From assembly GCA_007570785.1 (NCBI GenBank), contig ML664183.1, positions 19,869,047 through 19,933,046 of the forward strand: a stretch of DNA of 64,000 nt, written 5' to 3'. Of the stretch, positions 46,526 through 58,909 are shown in pieces (position 1 is the first letter of the stretch; the number at the start of each line of letters is the position of its first letter). Below the pieces are notes generated by a model. It was given only the letters and a program-made list of their open reading frames with translations. It did no database searches and was not told where the DNA came from. The translations under genes and the position numbers were made by a program. This stretch comes from Antilocapra americana. Lineage: Eukaryota; Chordata; Mammalia; Artiodactyla; Antilocapridae.

Positions 46526-49500
46526 ACATTCTTCATACAGTTTTGAATGAGCTCTAGATATACTGCTTTTTCTTTGAGATACAGTGTTTATTTATCATCA
46601 ATGAATTTCATCATATAATATAGCTGAAAATTTGAATATTATTTGTATTAGTAATATGGATTTGTCCATGTGAGGTGTGAAATAATTATGTAATCCAATG
46701 ATTCTTAAGTATTATGAACTTATATACCCCCTTAGACTCTGATGAAGGTTCTGGGCCTTTTTTCAAACCAGGAATTTTTCTTTCTTTTTTTTTTTTAAGT
46801 CAGGACAAGATTTCAAATGTAGCCCAGTTCTCTGATGGGTGTGTATTCTGGATGAAGCCACGTTAATTGAGTAGCTAAGCTTAAACTCTGAATTAGTCCT
46901 AACGGTGTATCTGGAATCCCAGTTTAATTATTCCTAAATTGGTGTTCTTCCTAATACCACGTTGTGTCTAAAAGGTCCAAAGCTGATTCTCTGACTCTTT
47001 AATCTTTGCAGGTTCAAACACATGCATGATTATGTTCACATTGCTATCCTTCAGTGACTTTGGATGAAACTTTTGTCAGTATCTGTTTCCTTTGGCAGTA
47101 GTTTTATTCTTTGTGGGCTTTCTTCACTTGTTCTTTTATTATCATGATGCTTCAAGTCTGTCTCTTCTGACTTCAATATTTTGATCTCTTTTAGCTCTGT
47201 GTGACTTTTAGGTTAGGTGTCAAATAATGCATAAACATATGGAAATAGGTGAATCACTTTCCACAATCTATATGCTACATTCATGTGATATAACTGTATA
47301 TATTTGTAAGAAGAAATTTTAAGATTTCACAATCACCAAAGAAGCCAAACTAAGGATTTGAGAGCATTCCTTGATAAGAGTTATTTTGAAAGTTTCAGAT
47401 TTATCTGTTTTTAATATGGATTTCTGAAGATAAATTTAAATGGAGAGTGAGGTCAATATAAGTAGACCTTCTTCAAGAGAGGGCAATGAAGTTTTTCTTT
47501 TTAAAGGCTGTACTGCAGTTCTGCAACACACTCATTTTAGTGAATGAAACGTCGAGGATTACCTAGTTAAGCTACAAACATAAGTGCCAGTAATGCATAT
47601 AGCTTCCAAAGTCTCTAATCCTTCTCTTACCCACACCAATCTGTCCCTAAATAGTAGGGTAATTAAACCATCAAAGGGGAATTAAAATGGGAGGTTTTCT
47701 TACAAGTATTTTCTCAAGTAGAAGGTATAATATCTATATGGATAGCAGAAGCACCAAGTGTTTAGATGGCTCACAGAGGGCTGCGCTAACTCTGGATAGT
47801 AAACTGGACGGGCCGCCTGCTCTCCGATGAGCAATTTTCCTGAAAGAAGTGTTTACAAAGTGCCTCTACTGGGAAAACCAGAAACTGTGCCAATAGGCTC
47901 ACTGCAGTGCTTCTCTCTTCCTTCAAAATAGGCTACCCCTGACATCTTGACGAAAATTTAAAATCCATGCTCAGGATTCACTGTCTCTCCCTGTGAGCTC
48001 TCCTCCTGTATTCTTTATTTTTGTCTTCCTTTTGTTCCTTCCTTTCTGTTAGAGTCAGGCCTAAAGAAAATAAAAAGTAACAAGGGACAGTCTGGTTTGT
48101 AAGTATGTTCATAGCCAGTATATCATTTAATCCTCCTTATAGTCACTTATGGTAAAATGACTATACTTCTTGGTTTTTCTGGAATAGTTTTTGTTAATTC
48201 CTACTGTTCTACTGTTCTGAGGTAATTTTTACTGGAATTCCTTTTCCCTTTCAGAATAAATGAATTAGAATGATAAGGTTGCTCTACTTTTGTGATCTCA
48301 GTGCATGGATTCCTGTTATCCTCCTCAGAGATGTCCATTGTTTTGCTGATTTTTGTGTAGAGGAATTTCAGGAATGCAGAAGTGGTGACTGATGCACTGA
48401 GTTCTTCCTGAAACCTAACCTAATCATCACATCTCCTTTAGAGTAGCCTTGATTTAAGTCATCTGGAATATTGCACTTAGCAAGATTTGTCTATTGCAAG
48501 TAACAAGATCGAAAATCAAAACTTCTTAAAACTAAATGAGGAATTTATTGATCACATAACTGAGAGATTTAAAAACAGGAATTTAGACTAAGAACATTTT
48601 CTCTTTTTCCTCTCCCTCTTTCTCTTTCCCTTTCTTTCTCACGCTCCCTCACTCTATTTCTCTTCCCTGTTTTCCTCTGTATGTAGACTATTTCAGTATA
48701 CTGAAAATTCACCAGCAGCTATAGTTTATATATAACAATGAAAATGTAGCCATTGGTGCTATCCAAAGTTCCCTGAGACTGAGAATGGAGAATGGGGGAG
48801 ATTTACTTTCCCAAAGGAAAATAAGAAAGATGAAGGGGAAATGAATGTTGAAAAACAAACACAGCAGCTATTTAGTGTACTGCTTTTTTGTTGAATTTCA
48901 TAAAATGAATCATATGAGGTGGAAGTTGTGGTCTTAAAGGTGCATGTTCTTCTTAAAAATTTCATGATTAAATCTTTCCCACAGTCAATTTTATTCTGGA
49001 ACAGAAATAAAGTATCCTAGTTATTCCTCACATCCAGGGATATAAACTGCAGGTACTCTTGCTTTAAAGATAGCATGTATGCATGATTCTCTGAATTTTG
49101 TTGAACATAGAGTTTTCCCTTTGTCATTGTCCAGTCTTCACCATTTTGTTCTCATTTCTGAGGTTATGGTTAAGAAATATTGTGCCTTCCATCCTGATTC
49201 ACATCCAGGTCTGGCCAAATCTGCCTGTTTCCAAATAGAAGTACCTGGGTGTTAATTGTATGAATATAAGCTCTGTAGGAACTGGGGCTTTATCCTAGCC
49301 ACTTTTATGTTCTTATATGGTCCTGTAATCTGCCAACTTCACCATCATGCATCATCCAAGAATAGTAAATACTTATTAAACTAAAAACTGGACTATAATA
49401 GTTTATTTCAATGTAAAAGAGGTTAAAAAGATGCTACAGTTTTCTAGGGACAATATTGTACTTCATAAAAATGTGTAACAATAGTAACCGAATTTTTTTA

Positions 49501-51099
49501 CTTCTGGTAGCTGTCAAAATTAAGAGTCATTTATTTAGCTTGGTTATGATGTATAACATTTAACTTTTTCATTCATTCATTTATTCATTTATCTAACATA
49601 TCTGTACTGACTGCCACCATTGTGGAACTCGTTAATTATAGATAATATAGTTAATAATATCTAGTTGATTATAGAGTCTTGCTAATTCCAGAATAAAGTT
49701 AGCTATTTTTGCTTTGCTGAGACACATGTACCAAAAGAATTTGGCAAATATTTTTAATTAGAAATGAACATCACAATCAAAGCTTTATCCAAAACCAAAT
49801 TCCTATGTCCAACCTCAAAAAGTTTGTGTCCCAGAAGGTATGAGTAGGGCCTGAGATTTATGTGTTTTGAGCATTCTTTTCGGATAATTTTTCAGCACAT
49901 AACCTGATTAAATCAGGATATTTTATTAAAGACCCTCCAGCAATAATGGCACCCACAATAAGCGCTTCTGATTTCAACCAGAGATCAGAATGCAACAGTC
50001 AATGCTCTGTTCAACTGCACTCTTGATGTTTGGAGTGGTGGAGGTTTCCAACAGAAATGCCATTGGAGGTGGCCTGAAATTCAGGGAAATCCAAATACTA
50101 CAGAAAGTGCCATCAAGGAACAGACAGTAGTAACTAATGCTGCATTTTGTTTTGTTATGATAGAGTAAAGCCATGGGCTTTGTTTTGCTCCCATTTTTAA
50201 TTTGGACATAACGTGTTTCCTAGATGTTAGATGATGTTAGGTAGATGGTAATGATGAGAAGTCACCTATACAATCATTGTGGCCAGAAACATTACAAGAA
50301 TCTGTCACTGGAATTGAAATAGTTTACGCTTTTTTCTTTTACTTCCCTTTTGTTTAAAAGTGACCAAAACTAGGATTAGTTTAGGGAAAAAGAGAATTTA
50401 AAGAATCGTGTAATAAGGAAAATTCAGGAATGAAGTGGCCTTCACACCATATGAAATTGGGACTTAAATTTTCTCTCCCTCTCTCTTTATCTAGATCTCA
50501 TCTTGCACTCTTTTTACTGCAGACAACCTTTCCCTGCACAGTTATATGAGGTGGGGAGATAGAATGGAGTCAGCTAAAGACTTGCCTTGAACCCCATGAA
50601 AATAATATGGAATAAGACATGGGGAAATAATTCCTCAAAAGAAATGCATGCATGTGGAAGTTTTGGAGTGGCAAGTGAAAGAGGGTGCACTGGAAATGTC
50701 CTTAATACAAGGAAAAAATAAGTGCTGGGAGAGTGAGCCAACAATGGCACCTACATCTCTGAATGCTAACTACCCAAAGAAGAAAATCTCAAAGGAGACT
50801 TTTCACTTCACCAGCAAATAGGTTTTCTTCTGCTATAGTGTCCTACAAGGCCTCCAGAGTTCACAGGAAAACACTGGCTTAATTATGTTGAAGACAATCA
50901 AAATGCTAGGGACAGAACATAAAGGAGTATAGTATTTATTTAGCCACATTCAGAATATATGACTCTTTTGTTGTTTTGATAGATTTTATTTTGTCATTCC
51001 CATATCTCCTGAATATTGTTTCAGTTTTTATTGTTTTTAATCCTGAAAACTGAAGTGTTATGTTCTCTATATATGTAATGTTCCATATATATATATGTA
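46526..51099. other. Long repeat-poor, gene-free interval
   Basis: About 4.6 kb with no recognisable SINE, LINE or coding frame. It holds a pyrimidine-rich tract at 48598-48672, a CATT-repeat stretch near 49568-49600 and a mildly GC-rich patch at 47760-47900. It may contain undetected ancient repeats or conserved non-coding DNA. Neither can be shown from one sequence. Confidence 0.55.
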
Positions 51100-51292
51100 G
51101 GCTTCCCTGGTGGCTCAGCTGGTAAAGAATGTGCCTATAATGTCGGAGACCTGGATTCCATCCCTTGATTGGGAAGATCCCCTGCAGAAGGGAAAGATTA
51201 CCCACTCCAATATTGCGGCCTAGAGAATTCCATGGACTGTATAGTCCATAGGGTCACAAAGAGTTGGACACAACTGAGTGACTTTCACTTTC
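51100..51292 (+). mobile_element. Bov-tA SINE in a TA-repeat target
   Basis: Head GGCTTCCCTGGTGGCTCAGC is close to consensus. The tail ends GACTTTCACTTTC. Both flanks are ATATATGTA-rich, consistent with a duplicated AT target whose exact length is unclear. Confidence 0.94.
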
Positions 51293-51508
51293 GTATATAT
51301 GTATATATAAGAATTAGATTGTTTGGTACCAATCCATTCTTTACCACCTCTTACATGTGGGAATTTGGATAGGTTACACAGGAGTCATCTATAGTTGCCA
51401 CATTATAAAAGGGTGGAACTAAAGAATGAACTATCTCATGGACTATCACGGGACTTAAAGGAGATGATGAATGTAAAGCTCTATTTAGGGCAGTGCTTGG
51501 GACTTGAT

Positions 51509-51717
51509 TGTGTGTTAGTCACTCAGTCGTGTCTGACTCTTTGAGACCACATGGACTAGAGCCCACCAGACTCCTCTGTCCACGGGCCTCTCAAGGTGAG
51601 ACTACTGGGCTGGGTTGCCATGCTCTTCTCCAGGGGATCTTCCTGCCTCAGGGATCAAACCCAGGCTTCCTGCATGGATGGCAAATCCTTTACCCTATGA
51701 GCCATCAGGGAAGCCCC
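51509..51717 (-). mobile_element. Bov-tA SINE
   Basis: Reads GTTAGTCACTCAGTCGTGTC through GAGCCATCAGGGAAGCCCC, the reverse complement of a full unit. Confidence 0.93.
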
Positions 51718-52322
51718 AGTGTTAAGTTCTCTATAAACTTTAGCTCTTATTCTTTTTATCAAACTGCTGTTTTATTTTTTTTTCTTTATAGAACTTCTAA
51801 AATCAGAGACACTGTTGCTGCCTTTTGTTCCTTGTAGATAGTAACTGTCCCTTTGCAGAATTTTCCTTGATCTCTGCATATTCCAGAACTATACATTAAA
51901 AAAATAACATTTCAAAATTTTCAAACATATGTAGATTTATGATATCTATGATGGGCTATTATGTAGAATCCCATTTGACATTTTTCTGTTAACATTATTT
52001 TCCCCTCAAAAAGAGGGGAAAATCTAAGAATGATGCCCCCAGATTGCCTGTCATTACTTGATTTAAGTTAATTACAAAAACTTTAGGTTATATTTCTTAA
52101 GCTATTTACAAATAACAGCTTCTTTCCTAAGAATGTATTGGTATTATAATAGAGATGCAATATTTTATCCTTTACCTTGGCGGGAGTACACCAGCATGCC
52201 CTGAACAACTCCACTCCTAATATGACAGAACCATGAATCTTCACAAGGTTTATCTCTCATCCTCTGAAGTGTGTCTAACCAAGGCCTCCAATGTATTTGC
52301 TACCTCTTGCTCGCATGGTATG
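51718..52322. other. Gene-free interval
   Basis: Nothing recognised apart from a short inverted CCCCTC/GAGGGG motif near 52000-52020. Confidence 0.5.
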
Positions 52323-52522
52323 ATTTACCAGGTGTCTCAGTGGTAAAGGATCTGCCTGCTAGGCAGGAGATGCAGATTCAATCCCTGAGTTGGGAAGATC
52401 CCCTGGAGAAGGAAATGGCAACCCACTGCAGTATTCTTGCGTGGAAAATGCTATGGACATGGGAGCCTGGCGGGCTATAGTCCATGTGGTCACAAAGAGT
52501 AGAGCATGACTTAGTGATCAAA
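52323..52522 (+). mobile_element. Bov-tA SINE
   Basis: The head is eroded (ATTTACCAGGTGTCTCAGTG). The tail GTGGTCACAAAGAGTAGAGC is recognisable. Confidence 0.9.
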
Positions 52523-52669
52523 GAGCAGCCACAGCGTACTTTTATTTAACCAATTGTGATATTATGTTGCATGGCCAAATAGCACATGTTCTGTTAGTCT
52601 CTGTTATTATAGAGAGTGGAAAAGTAACAAAGGCCTAGGAAATGGCCATAGATGTTTACTTTCATTTAT

Positions 52670-53258
52670 CCCAAGTGAGTGCACACTGTTTCTGGTTTGT
52701 TCTGTGACAGCCATACATTTGCTCTATCAGTGGCCCAATATCATGTGCATGAGGCAGTGTTCATATATTTTAGCAAAGTTAGTGCAGAAGCCTATGCCGT
52801 TATAGGCGTTTGCTTCTTGGTTGAGTTTGTGAAAGGCCACTGCTATCCTTTATGCTGTCTGGCTTTTGCTGGAGCAAGACCAGTGAACTAAACAAGGACA
52901 TAACAAGGCTCACTGCCCCTACATACTTTAGGTTTTTAAGTGTAATGATGAAGTCTGCAGTTCCTTCCAGGATAGGTTTTTGTTTTTCTATGTTGGCTTC
53001 AGAGGCATCAACTTGCCTTCTCCTACTACCATATCTCTTATCTCACAGATCAAAGAACCAAATAGCAAGATCTTGTGACCGATTATTATCTTCCCTCAGC
53101 CATCTGATTTTATATGTAATCAATTCCTTTGGTTCTATAAACTGAAAAATCCTTGTTGGTTAGACCTAAGTCTTGTCCATAATATGCCATGTTCTAGTAA
53201 CACCTCTGGAGCTCTGTGTGGTTCAGGTGTTCCTGACTCCTAGTCTAATCTTGTAACT
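52670..53258 (-). mobile_element. Old endogenous retrovirus pol remnant
   Basis: On the minus strand, short blocks at about 52690-52960 appear in the order expected of an ERV reverse transcriptase region, resembling ERV-L or class III elements. Stops and indels are everywhere and no frame exists. The identification is by visual similarity and is uncertain. Retroviral sequence may continue past the hAT insertion to about 53640. Confidence 0.45.
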
Positions 53259-53461
53259 CAGGGGTACCCAACCTCCAGGTGGTGGACCAATATCTGCTGT
53301 CAGATGAGCAGTGGCATTCAATCAGAAAAAAGAGCATGATAAATGTAATGTGTCTGAATCATCTCAAAATCATCCTCCCTCACTCCCCTGATGCTATTCC
53401 ATGAAAGCAACTGTCTTCCACAAAATTGATCTAAGCGGCAAAAACAGGTTGATGACCACTG
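53259..53461. mobile_element. hAT (MER1-like) non-autonomous DNA transposon
   Basis: It begins CAGGGGTACCCAACCT and ends AGGTTGATGACCACTG; the two ends are imperfect terminal inverted repeats. Internal blocks GTCAGATGAGCAGTGGCATT and ACTGTCTTCCACAAAATTG fit MER1-type hAT elements. A possible 8-bp target duplication (TTGTAACT / ACATAACT) is eroded. It lies in the ERV remnant. Confidence 0.7.
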
Positions 53462-53745
53462 TACATAACTCATTGTGATAATTGTATCTGACTTCCTTCT
53501 AATGGTTAAATATTGCCACAAAGTCTCTAATATTTCTTGAATTTATTATACTTTTAGGTTATCAGGAGGCCAACTTCAGTGATCCCACTTTCCAGTCTTA
53601 GTTCTGGCCTGGGGAGGATAGGCACCTTTAAGCTTGTCAGTGATGAAGGTATCTTCTCATGAGTACATTCCTCATTGCTTGGTAAACACAGTGATGGGTG
53701 ACCCTTCATGTGAAAGATTTTCATTCTTATGTGACATAACTATTT
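53462..53745. other. Gene-free interval, possible ERV continuation
   Basis: No gene. It may belong to the remnant on the other side of the hAT element, but the similarity is weak. Confidence 0.35.
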
Positions 53746-53759
53746 GCAGTTCAGTTCAG

Positions 53760-56642
53760 TTGCTCAGACATGTCCGACTCTTTGCAACCCCATGGACTGC
53801 AGCACTGCAGCACGACAGGCCTCCCTGTCCATCACCAACTCCTGGAGCTCACTCAACCTCATGTCCATCAAGTCAGTGATGCCATCCAACCATCTCATCC
53901 TCTGTCATCCCCTCGTCCTCCTCTCACCTTCAATCTTTCCCAGCATCAGGGTCTTTTCCAATGAGTGAGTTCTTCCCATCAGGTGGCCAAATTATTGGAG
54001 TTTCAGTTTCAGCATCAGTCCTTCCAATGAATATTAAAGACTGATTTCCTTTAGGATGGACTGGTTGGATCTTCTTGCAGTCCAAGGGACTTAAAGAGGC
54101 TTCTTCAACACCACAGTTCAAAAACATCAATTCTTCGGCACTCAGCTTTCTTTATAGTCCAACTCACACATCCATACATGACTACTAGAAAAGCAATAGC
54201 TGTGACTAGATGGACCTTTATTGGCAAAATAATGTCTCTGGTTTTTAATATGCTGTCTAGATTGGAAGTAACTTTTCATCCAAGGAGCAAGCATCTTTTA
54301 ATTTAATTTAATTTAAGCATCTTTTAATTTCATGGCTGTAGACACCATCTTCAGAGATTTTGGAGCCCCCAAAATAAAGTCTCTCACTGTTTCCACTGTT
54401 TCTCCATCTATTTGTGGTGAAGTGATGGGGCCAGAAGCCATAATCTTAGTTTTCTGAATGTTGAGCTTTAAGTCATTTTAACTCTCCTCTTTCAATTTCA
54501 TCAAGAGGCTCTTTAGTTCTTCTCTGCTTTCTGCCACAAGGGTAGTGTCATCTGCATATCTGATGTTATTGATATTTCTCCTGGCATTCTTGATTTCAGT
54601 TTGTGCTTTATCCAGCCTGGAATTTCTCATGATATATGCTACATATAAGTTAAACAAGTAGGGTGACAATATATAACCTTGATGTACTCCTTTCCTGATT
54701 GGGAACAAGTCTGTTTTCCATGACCAGTTCTAACTGTTATTTCTCGACTTGCATACAGATTATCAGGAGCAAAGTCAGGTGGTCTGTTATTCCCATTTCT
54801 GTAAGAATTTTCCAGTCTGTTATCCACACAGCTCAAAGCACTGGCGTAGTTAATAAAGCAAAAGTAGATGTTTTTCTGGAACTCTCTTGCTTTTTTGATG
54901 GTACAGTGGAAGTTGCAATTTGATCTCTGGTTCCTCTGCCTTTCCTAAATCCAACTTGAATGTCTGGAAGTTCACAGTTCATGTACTGTTGAAGCCTGGC
55001 TTGGAGAATTTTGAGCGTAAATTTGCTAGTATGTTACATGCATGCAATTGTGCAGTAGTTTGAATATTCTTTGGCATTGTGTTTCTTTGGGACTGGAATG
55101 AAAGCTGACCTTTGCCAGTCCTGTTGCCACTGCTTAGTTTTCCAAATTTGCTGACTTATTGAGTGCAGCACTTTCACAGCATCATCTTTTAGGATTTGAA
55201 ATAGCTCAACTGGAATTTCATCACCTCCACTAGCTTTGTTCATAGTGGTGCTTCATAAGGCCTACTTGGCTTCACATTCCAGGATGTCTGGTTCAAGGTG
55301 AGCGATCACATCATTGTGATTAAATGGGTCATGAAGAGCTTTTCTGTAAAGTTCTTCTGTATACTCTTGCCACCTCTTCTTAATATCTTCTGCTTCTGTT
55401 AGGTCCATACCATTTCTGTCCTTTATTGTGCTCATCTTTGCATGAAATATTCCCTTGGTATCTCTAATTTCTTGAAGAGATCTCTAGTCTTTCCCATTCT
55501 ATTGTTTTCCTCTATTTCTTTGCATTGATTGCTGAGGAAGGCTTTCTTATCTCTCCTTGCTATTCTTTGGAACTCTGCATTCAAATGTGTATATCTTTCC
55601 TTTTCTCTTTTGACTTCACATCTTTTGTCTTATCAGCTATTTGTAAGGCCTCCTCAGACAACCATTTTGCTTTTTTGCAGTTCTTTTTCTTGGGAAGGTC
55701 TTGATCACTGCCTCCTGTACAATGTCATGAACCTTCATCCTTACTTCTTCAGGCACTCTATCAGGTCTAATTTCTTGATTCTATTTATCACTTCAACTGT
55801 ATAATTGTAAAGGAGTTGATTTAGGTCATATCTTAATGGTCTAGTGGTTTTCCCTACTTTCTTCAACTTAACTCTGAATTTGACAATAAGGAGTTCATGA
55901 TCTGAGCCACAGTCAGCTCCCAGTTTTGTTTTTGCTGACTGTATAGAGCTTCTCCATCTTTGCAAAGAATATTATCAGTCTTATTTCAGTATTGACCATC
56001 AGGTGATGTTCATATGTAGAGTCTTCTCTTGTGTTGTTGGAAAAGGGTGTTTTCTATGACCAGTGCATTCTCTTGGCAGAACTCTATAAGCCTTTGACCT
56101 GCTTTGTTTTGTACTCCAAGGCCAAATTTGTCTGTTACTCCAGGTATTTCTTGACTTCCCACTTTTACATTCCAGTCTCCTGTAATGAAAAGCACATCTT
56201 TTCTTGGGTGTTAGTTCTAGAAGGTCTTGTAGGTATTCATAAAACCATTCAACTTCAGTTTCTTCAGCATTACTGGTCAGGACACCAGTTACTTGCGTTA
56301 CTGTGATTGAATGGTTTGCCTTGGAAATGAATAGAGATCATTCTGTCTATTTTGAGACTATCCAGATACTGCATTTTGGACTCTTTTGTTGACTATGATG
56401 GCTACTCCATTTCCTCTATGCATTTTTTGCCCACAGTAGTAGGTATAATGGTCATTTGAGTTAATTTCACCCATTCCAGTCCATTTTAGTTCGCTGATTC
56501 CTAAAATGTTAATATTCACTCTTGCCTTCTCCTGTTTGACCACTTCCAATTTTCCTTGATTCATGGACCTAACATTCCAGATTCCTATGCAATATTGCTC
56601 TTTACGGCATCGGACTTTACTTACATCACCCATCACATTCAC
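53760..56642 (-). pseudogene. BovB endonuclease-reverse transcriptase, broken
   Basis: Domains in minus-strand order are listed here. APE-type endonuclease start: 56358-56642, with NVRSMNQGKLEVVKQ and GISELKWTG. GDWNVKVGS motif: 56010-56195. Endonuclease end: 55741-55965, with the intact GSDHELL catalytic motif. RT-upstream segment: 55034-55243 (ASGGDEIPVELFQIL). RT palm: 54478-54708, with YADD at 54547-54558. Frameshifts and stops split these into at least five frames. The full protein would nick DNA and reverse transcribe BovB RNA; this copy is dead, but all active-site motifs can be located. Confidence 0.92.
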
Positions 56643-57168
56643 AACTGGGTGTTGCTTTTGCTTTGTCTCTGTCTCATCATTCCTTCTGGAGTTTATTCTC
56701 CATTCTTCTACAGTTTTATATGGGCAGCTAGCAACCTGGGAAGTTCATCTTTCAGTGTCAAACCTTTTTGCCTTTTCATACTTTCATGGGGTTCTCAAGG
56801 CAAGAGTACTGAAGTGGTTTGCCATTCCCTTTTCCAGTGGACCGCATTTTGTCAGAACTTTCTGCCATGATCCATCCAACTTGGGTGGCCCTACATGGCA
56901 TGGCTCATAGTTTCATTGAGCTAGGCAAGACTCTGGTCCATGTCATCAGTTTGGTTAGTTTTCTGTGGTCGTGGTTTTCATTCTGTCTGCCCTCTGATGG
57001 ATAACGATAAGAGGCTTATGGAAGCTTCTTGATAGGAGAGGAAACTGGGTCTTGTTCTGGTGGGCAGGGCCATGTTCAGTTAATCTTTAATCCAATTTTC
57101 TGTTGATGGGCGGGACTATGTTCCCTCCCATTTGCTTGAGGCCAAACTATAGTGTAGGGAATGAAGAT

Positions 57169-57474
57169 CAGTTCAGCTCAATTCAGTCGCTCAGTCATGT
57201 CTAACTTTGCAACCCCATGGACTACAGCACATCACCTGTCCATGACCAACTCCTGGAGTTTACTCAAACTCATGTCCATTGAGTCAGTGATGCCATCCAA
57301 CCATCGCATCCTCTGTCATCGCCTTCTCCTCCTGCCTTCAATTTTTCCCAGCATCAGGGTCTTTTCCAGTGAGTCACTTCCTCTCATCAGGTGGCCAAAG
57401 TATTGGAGTTTCAGTTTCAGTATTATTCCTTCCAATGATTATTCAGGACTGATTTCCTTTAGGATGAACTGAAG
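57169..57474 (-). mobile_element. BovB 3' end nested within BovB
   Basis: A 306-bp BovB terminus interrupts the larger BovB. The flanks ATAGTGTAGGGAATGAAGAT (57149-57168) and ATAGTGGAGGTAAAGAAGAT (57475-57494) are a 20-bp duplication with three mismatches. The host BovB reads through continuously if one copy is removed. Confidence 0.9.
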
Positions 57475-57710
57475 ATAGTGGAGGTAAAGAAGATAATGGT
57501 AACCTCCTTCAAATGGTCGCATGCATGCATTGCTGCACTCAGTGCCCCTGACCCTGCAGCAGGCCAACATCAACCCACACCTTTGCCAGAGCCTCCTGGA
57601 CACTCATGGACATGTCTGGGTCAGTCTTTTGTGGGGTCACTGCTCCTTTCTCCTGAGTACTGGTGCACAAGGCTTTGTTTGTGCCCTCCAAAAGTCTGTT
57701 TCCCCAGTTC

Positions 57711-58588
57711 TTTTTTTTTTTTTTTTTTTCATACAAACTTTATTTCAGGATAAGCAAACAGCCATGACTGATAAAGAAACATTTTAACTGGAAAATCCTA
57801 CTTAATATTTGTTGAAAGTACAACAACTGAGAAATACCGCCCTTTTGCAACCCTTGATGAAACAGATGGTTCAAGCAGAGACTGTCAGTGGGTAAAACCA
57901 TTAGATAACTCTTTGGAATCTGTGACTATGTTGCCTGACATGGCAAAAGGGATACTGAAGATGTGGTTGGAGACCTTGAGGTGGGGAGAGGATCCAGGTG
58001 AGTCCAATTGAATCCCACGCGAGCCTGTAAAGGCAGAGAAGTGGTTCCACCTGAGGCCAGGGAGGGTCTGCTGCGGAGGAGGCAGGCAAGGCGTCTGAGC
58101 TGCTCTCGGAGAATGTGAGGCCTCTGGGGGCTCACCACTGGCCAAGAGGCAGGCATCTCCGTCCTGCAGCACATGGAAGCAGGCTCACCCACCGGTGGAG
58201 CGACCCTGCAGGCAGACCATCCTCAGAACCTCCAGGTAGGGACGCCGCCCGGCCAACACCTAGACTTCAGCCTAGAAGCGGGGAACCAGCCAGGCCTGCT
58301 GGGCCTCTGACCACAGAGCATGACATGCCGCGCTTGCATGGTTCTGAGCAGTGGCTGCTTCAAGGGGGCAGGGGCTGGTGAGCAGCCCGGGGCCTGGGCC
58401 TGTAGGAGAGTCCGCTTCCTCCGACTCCAGGCCCTGTTAGTCCACCTTGCCCAGCCTGCATCCAGGGGAAGCAACTCCCACCCAAGAGGGAAAGCTCTTG
58501 TCTTCCTCTGACCTCAGTACTTCTGACGCCAGTCGCCATTCTTTCTGTTTGGTTGGTTAGTTGGGGTTTGGGGGCTATGATTTGCGTC
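57711..58588 (-). pseudogene. GC-rich poly(A)-tailed segment, possible retrocopy
   Basis: A 19-nt T tract (57711-57729) is followed by the complement of AATAAA at 57739-57744, which gives a normal poly(A) signal 9 nt from a poly(A) tail on the minus strand. The body from about 57980 to 58520 is markedly GC-rich and CpG-containing compared with the window. Plus-strand sequence at about 57895-58320 resembles the LTR family at 10376-10862, so the RNA would carry it in antisense. Frames at 57885-58172 and 58115-58381 show no domain. I found no convincing TSD. It may be a processed non-coding or UTR copy. Confidence 0.55.
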
Positions 58589-58909
58589 TTATTTATTTAT
58601 TTATTTTATTTATTTTTTATTGGTTTTGCCATACAATGACATGATATCGCCATGGGTGTACATATGCTCCCCCTCCAGAACCCCCCTCTCTCCTCCCTCC
58701 CAACTCCCTCCCCCCGGGAAATCTCGCTGCACCAGCCCCGAGCAACAATCCTGGGCTGGCGGTTGATTTCACATATGATACTTAACATGTTTCAATGCCA
58801 TTCTCCCAAATCATCCCACCCCTGCCCTCATCCACAGAGTCCACGAGTCTGTTCTATACGTCTGCGTTCCTTTTGCTGTCTCATATGCTGGGTTGTCATT
58901 ACCGTCTTT

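Larger units (their letters stand above)
53746..57710 (-). mobile_element. Long BovB (RTE) LINE with nested BovB 3' end
   Basis: The left end is the BovB terminus (GCAGTTCAGTTCAGTTGCTC). Rightward in minus orientation come the C-terminal region, RT, endonuclease, and 5' non-coding region up to the poly(T) at 57711. Without the 306-bp nested insert (57169-57474) the element is about 3.66 kb, the most complete BovB in the window. A local 26-bp duplication (two AGCATCTTTTAATTT copies at 54290-54304 and 54316-54330) is private to this copy. Confidence 0.94.

Noticed and set aside
57885..58474. Several overlapping frames in the GC-rich segment
   Set aside because: GC-rich DNA has few stops, so overlapping frames on both strands are expected. 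No domain is visible in any.
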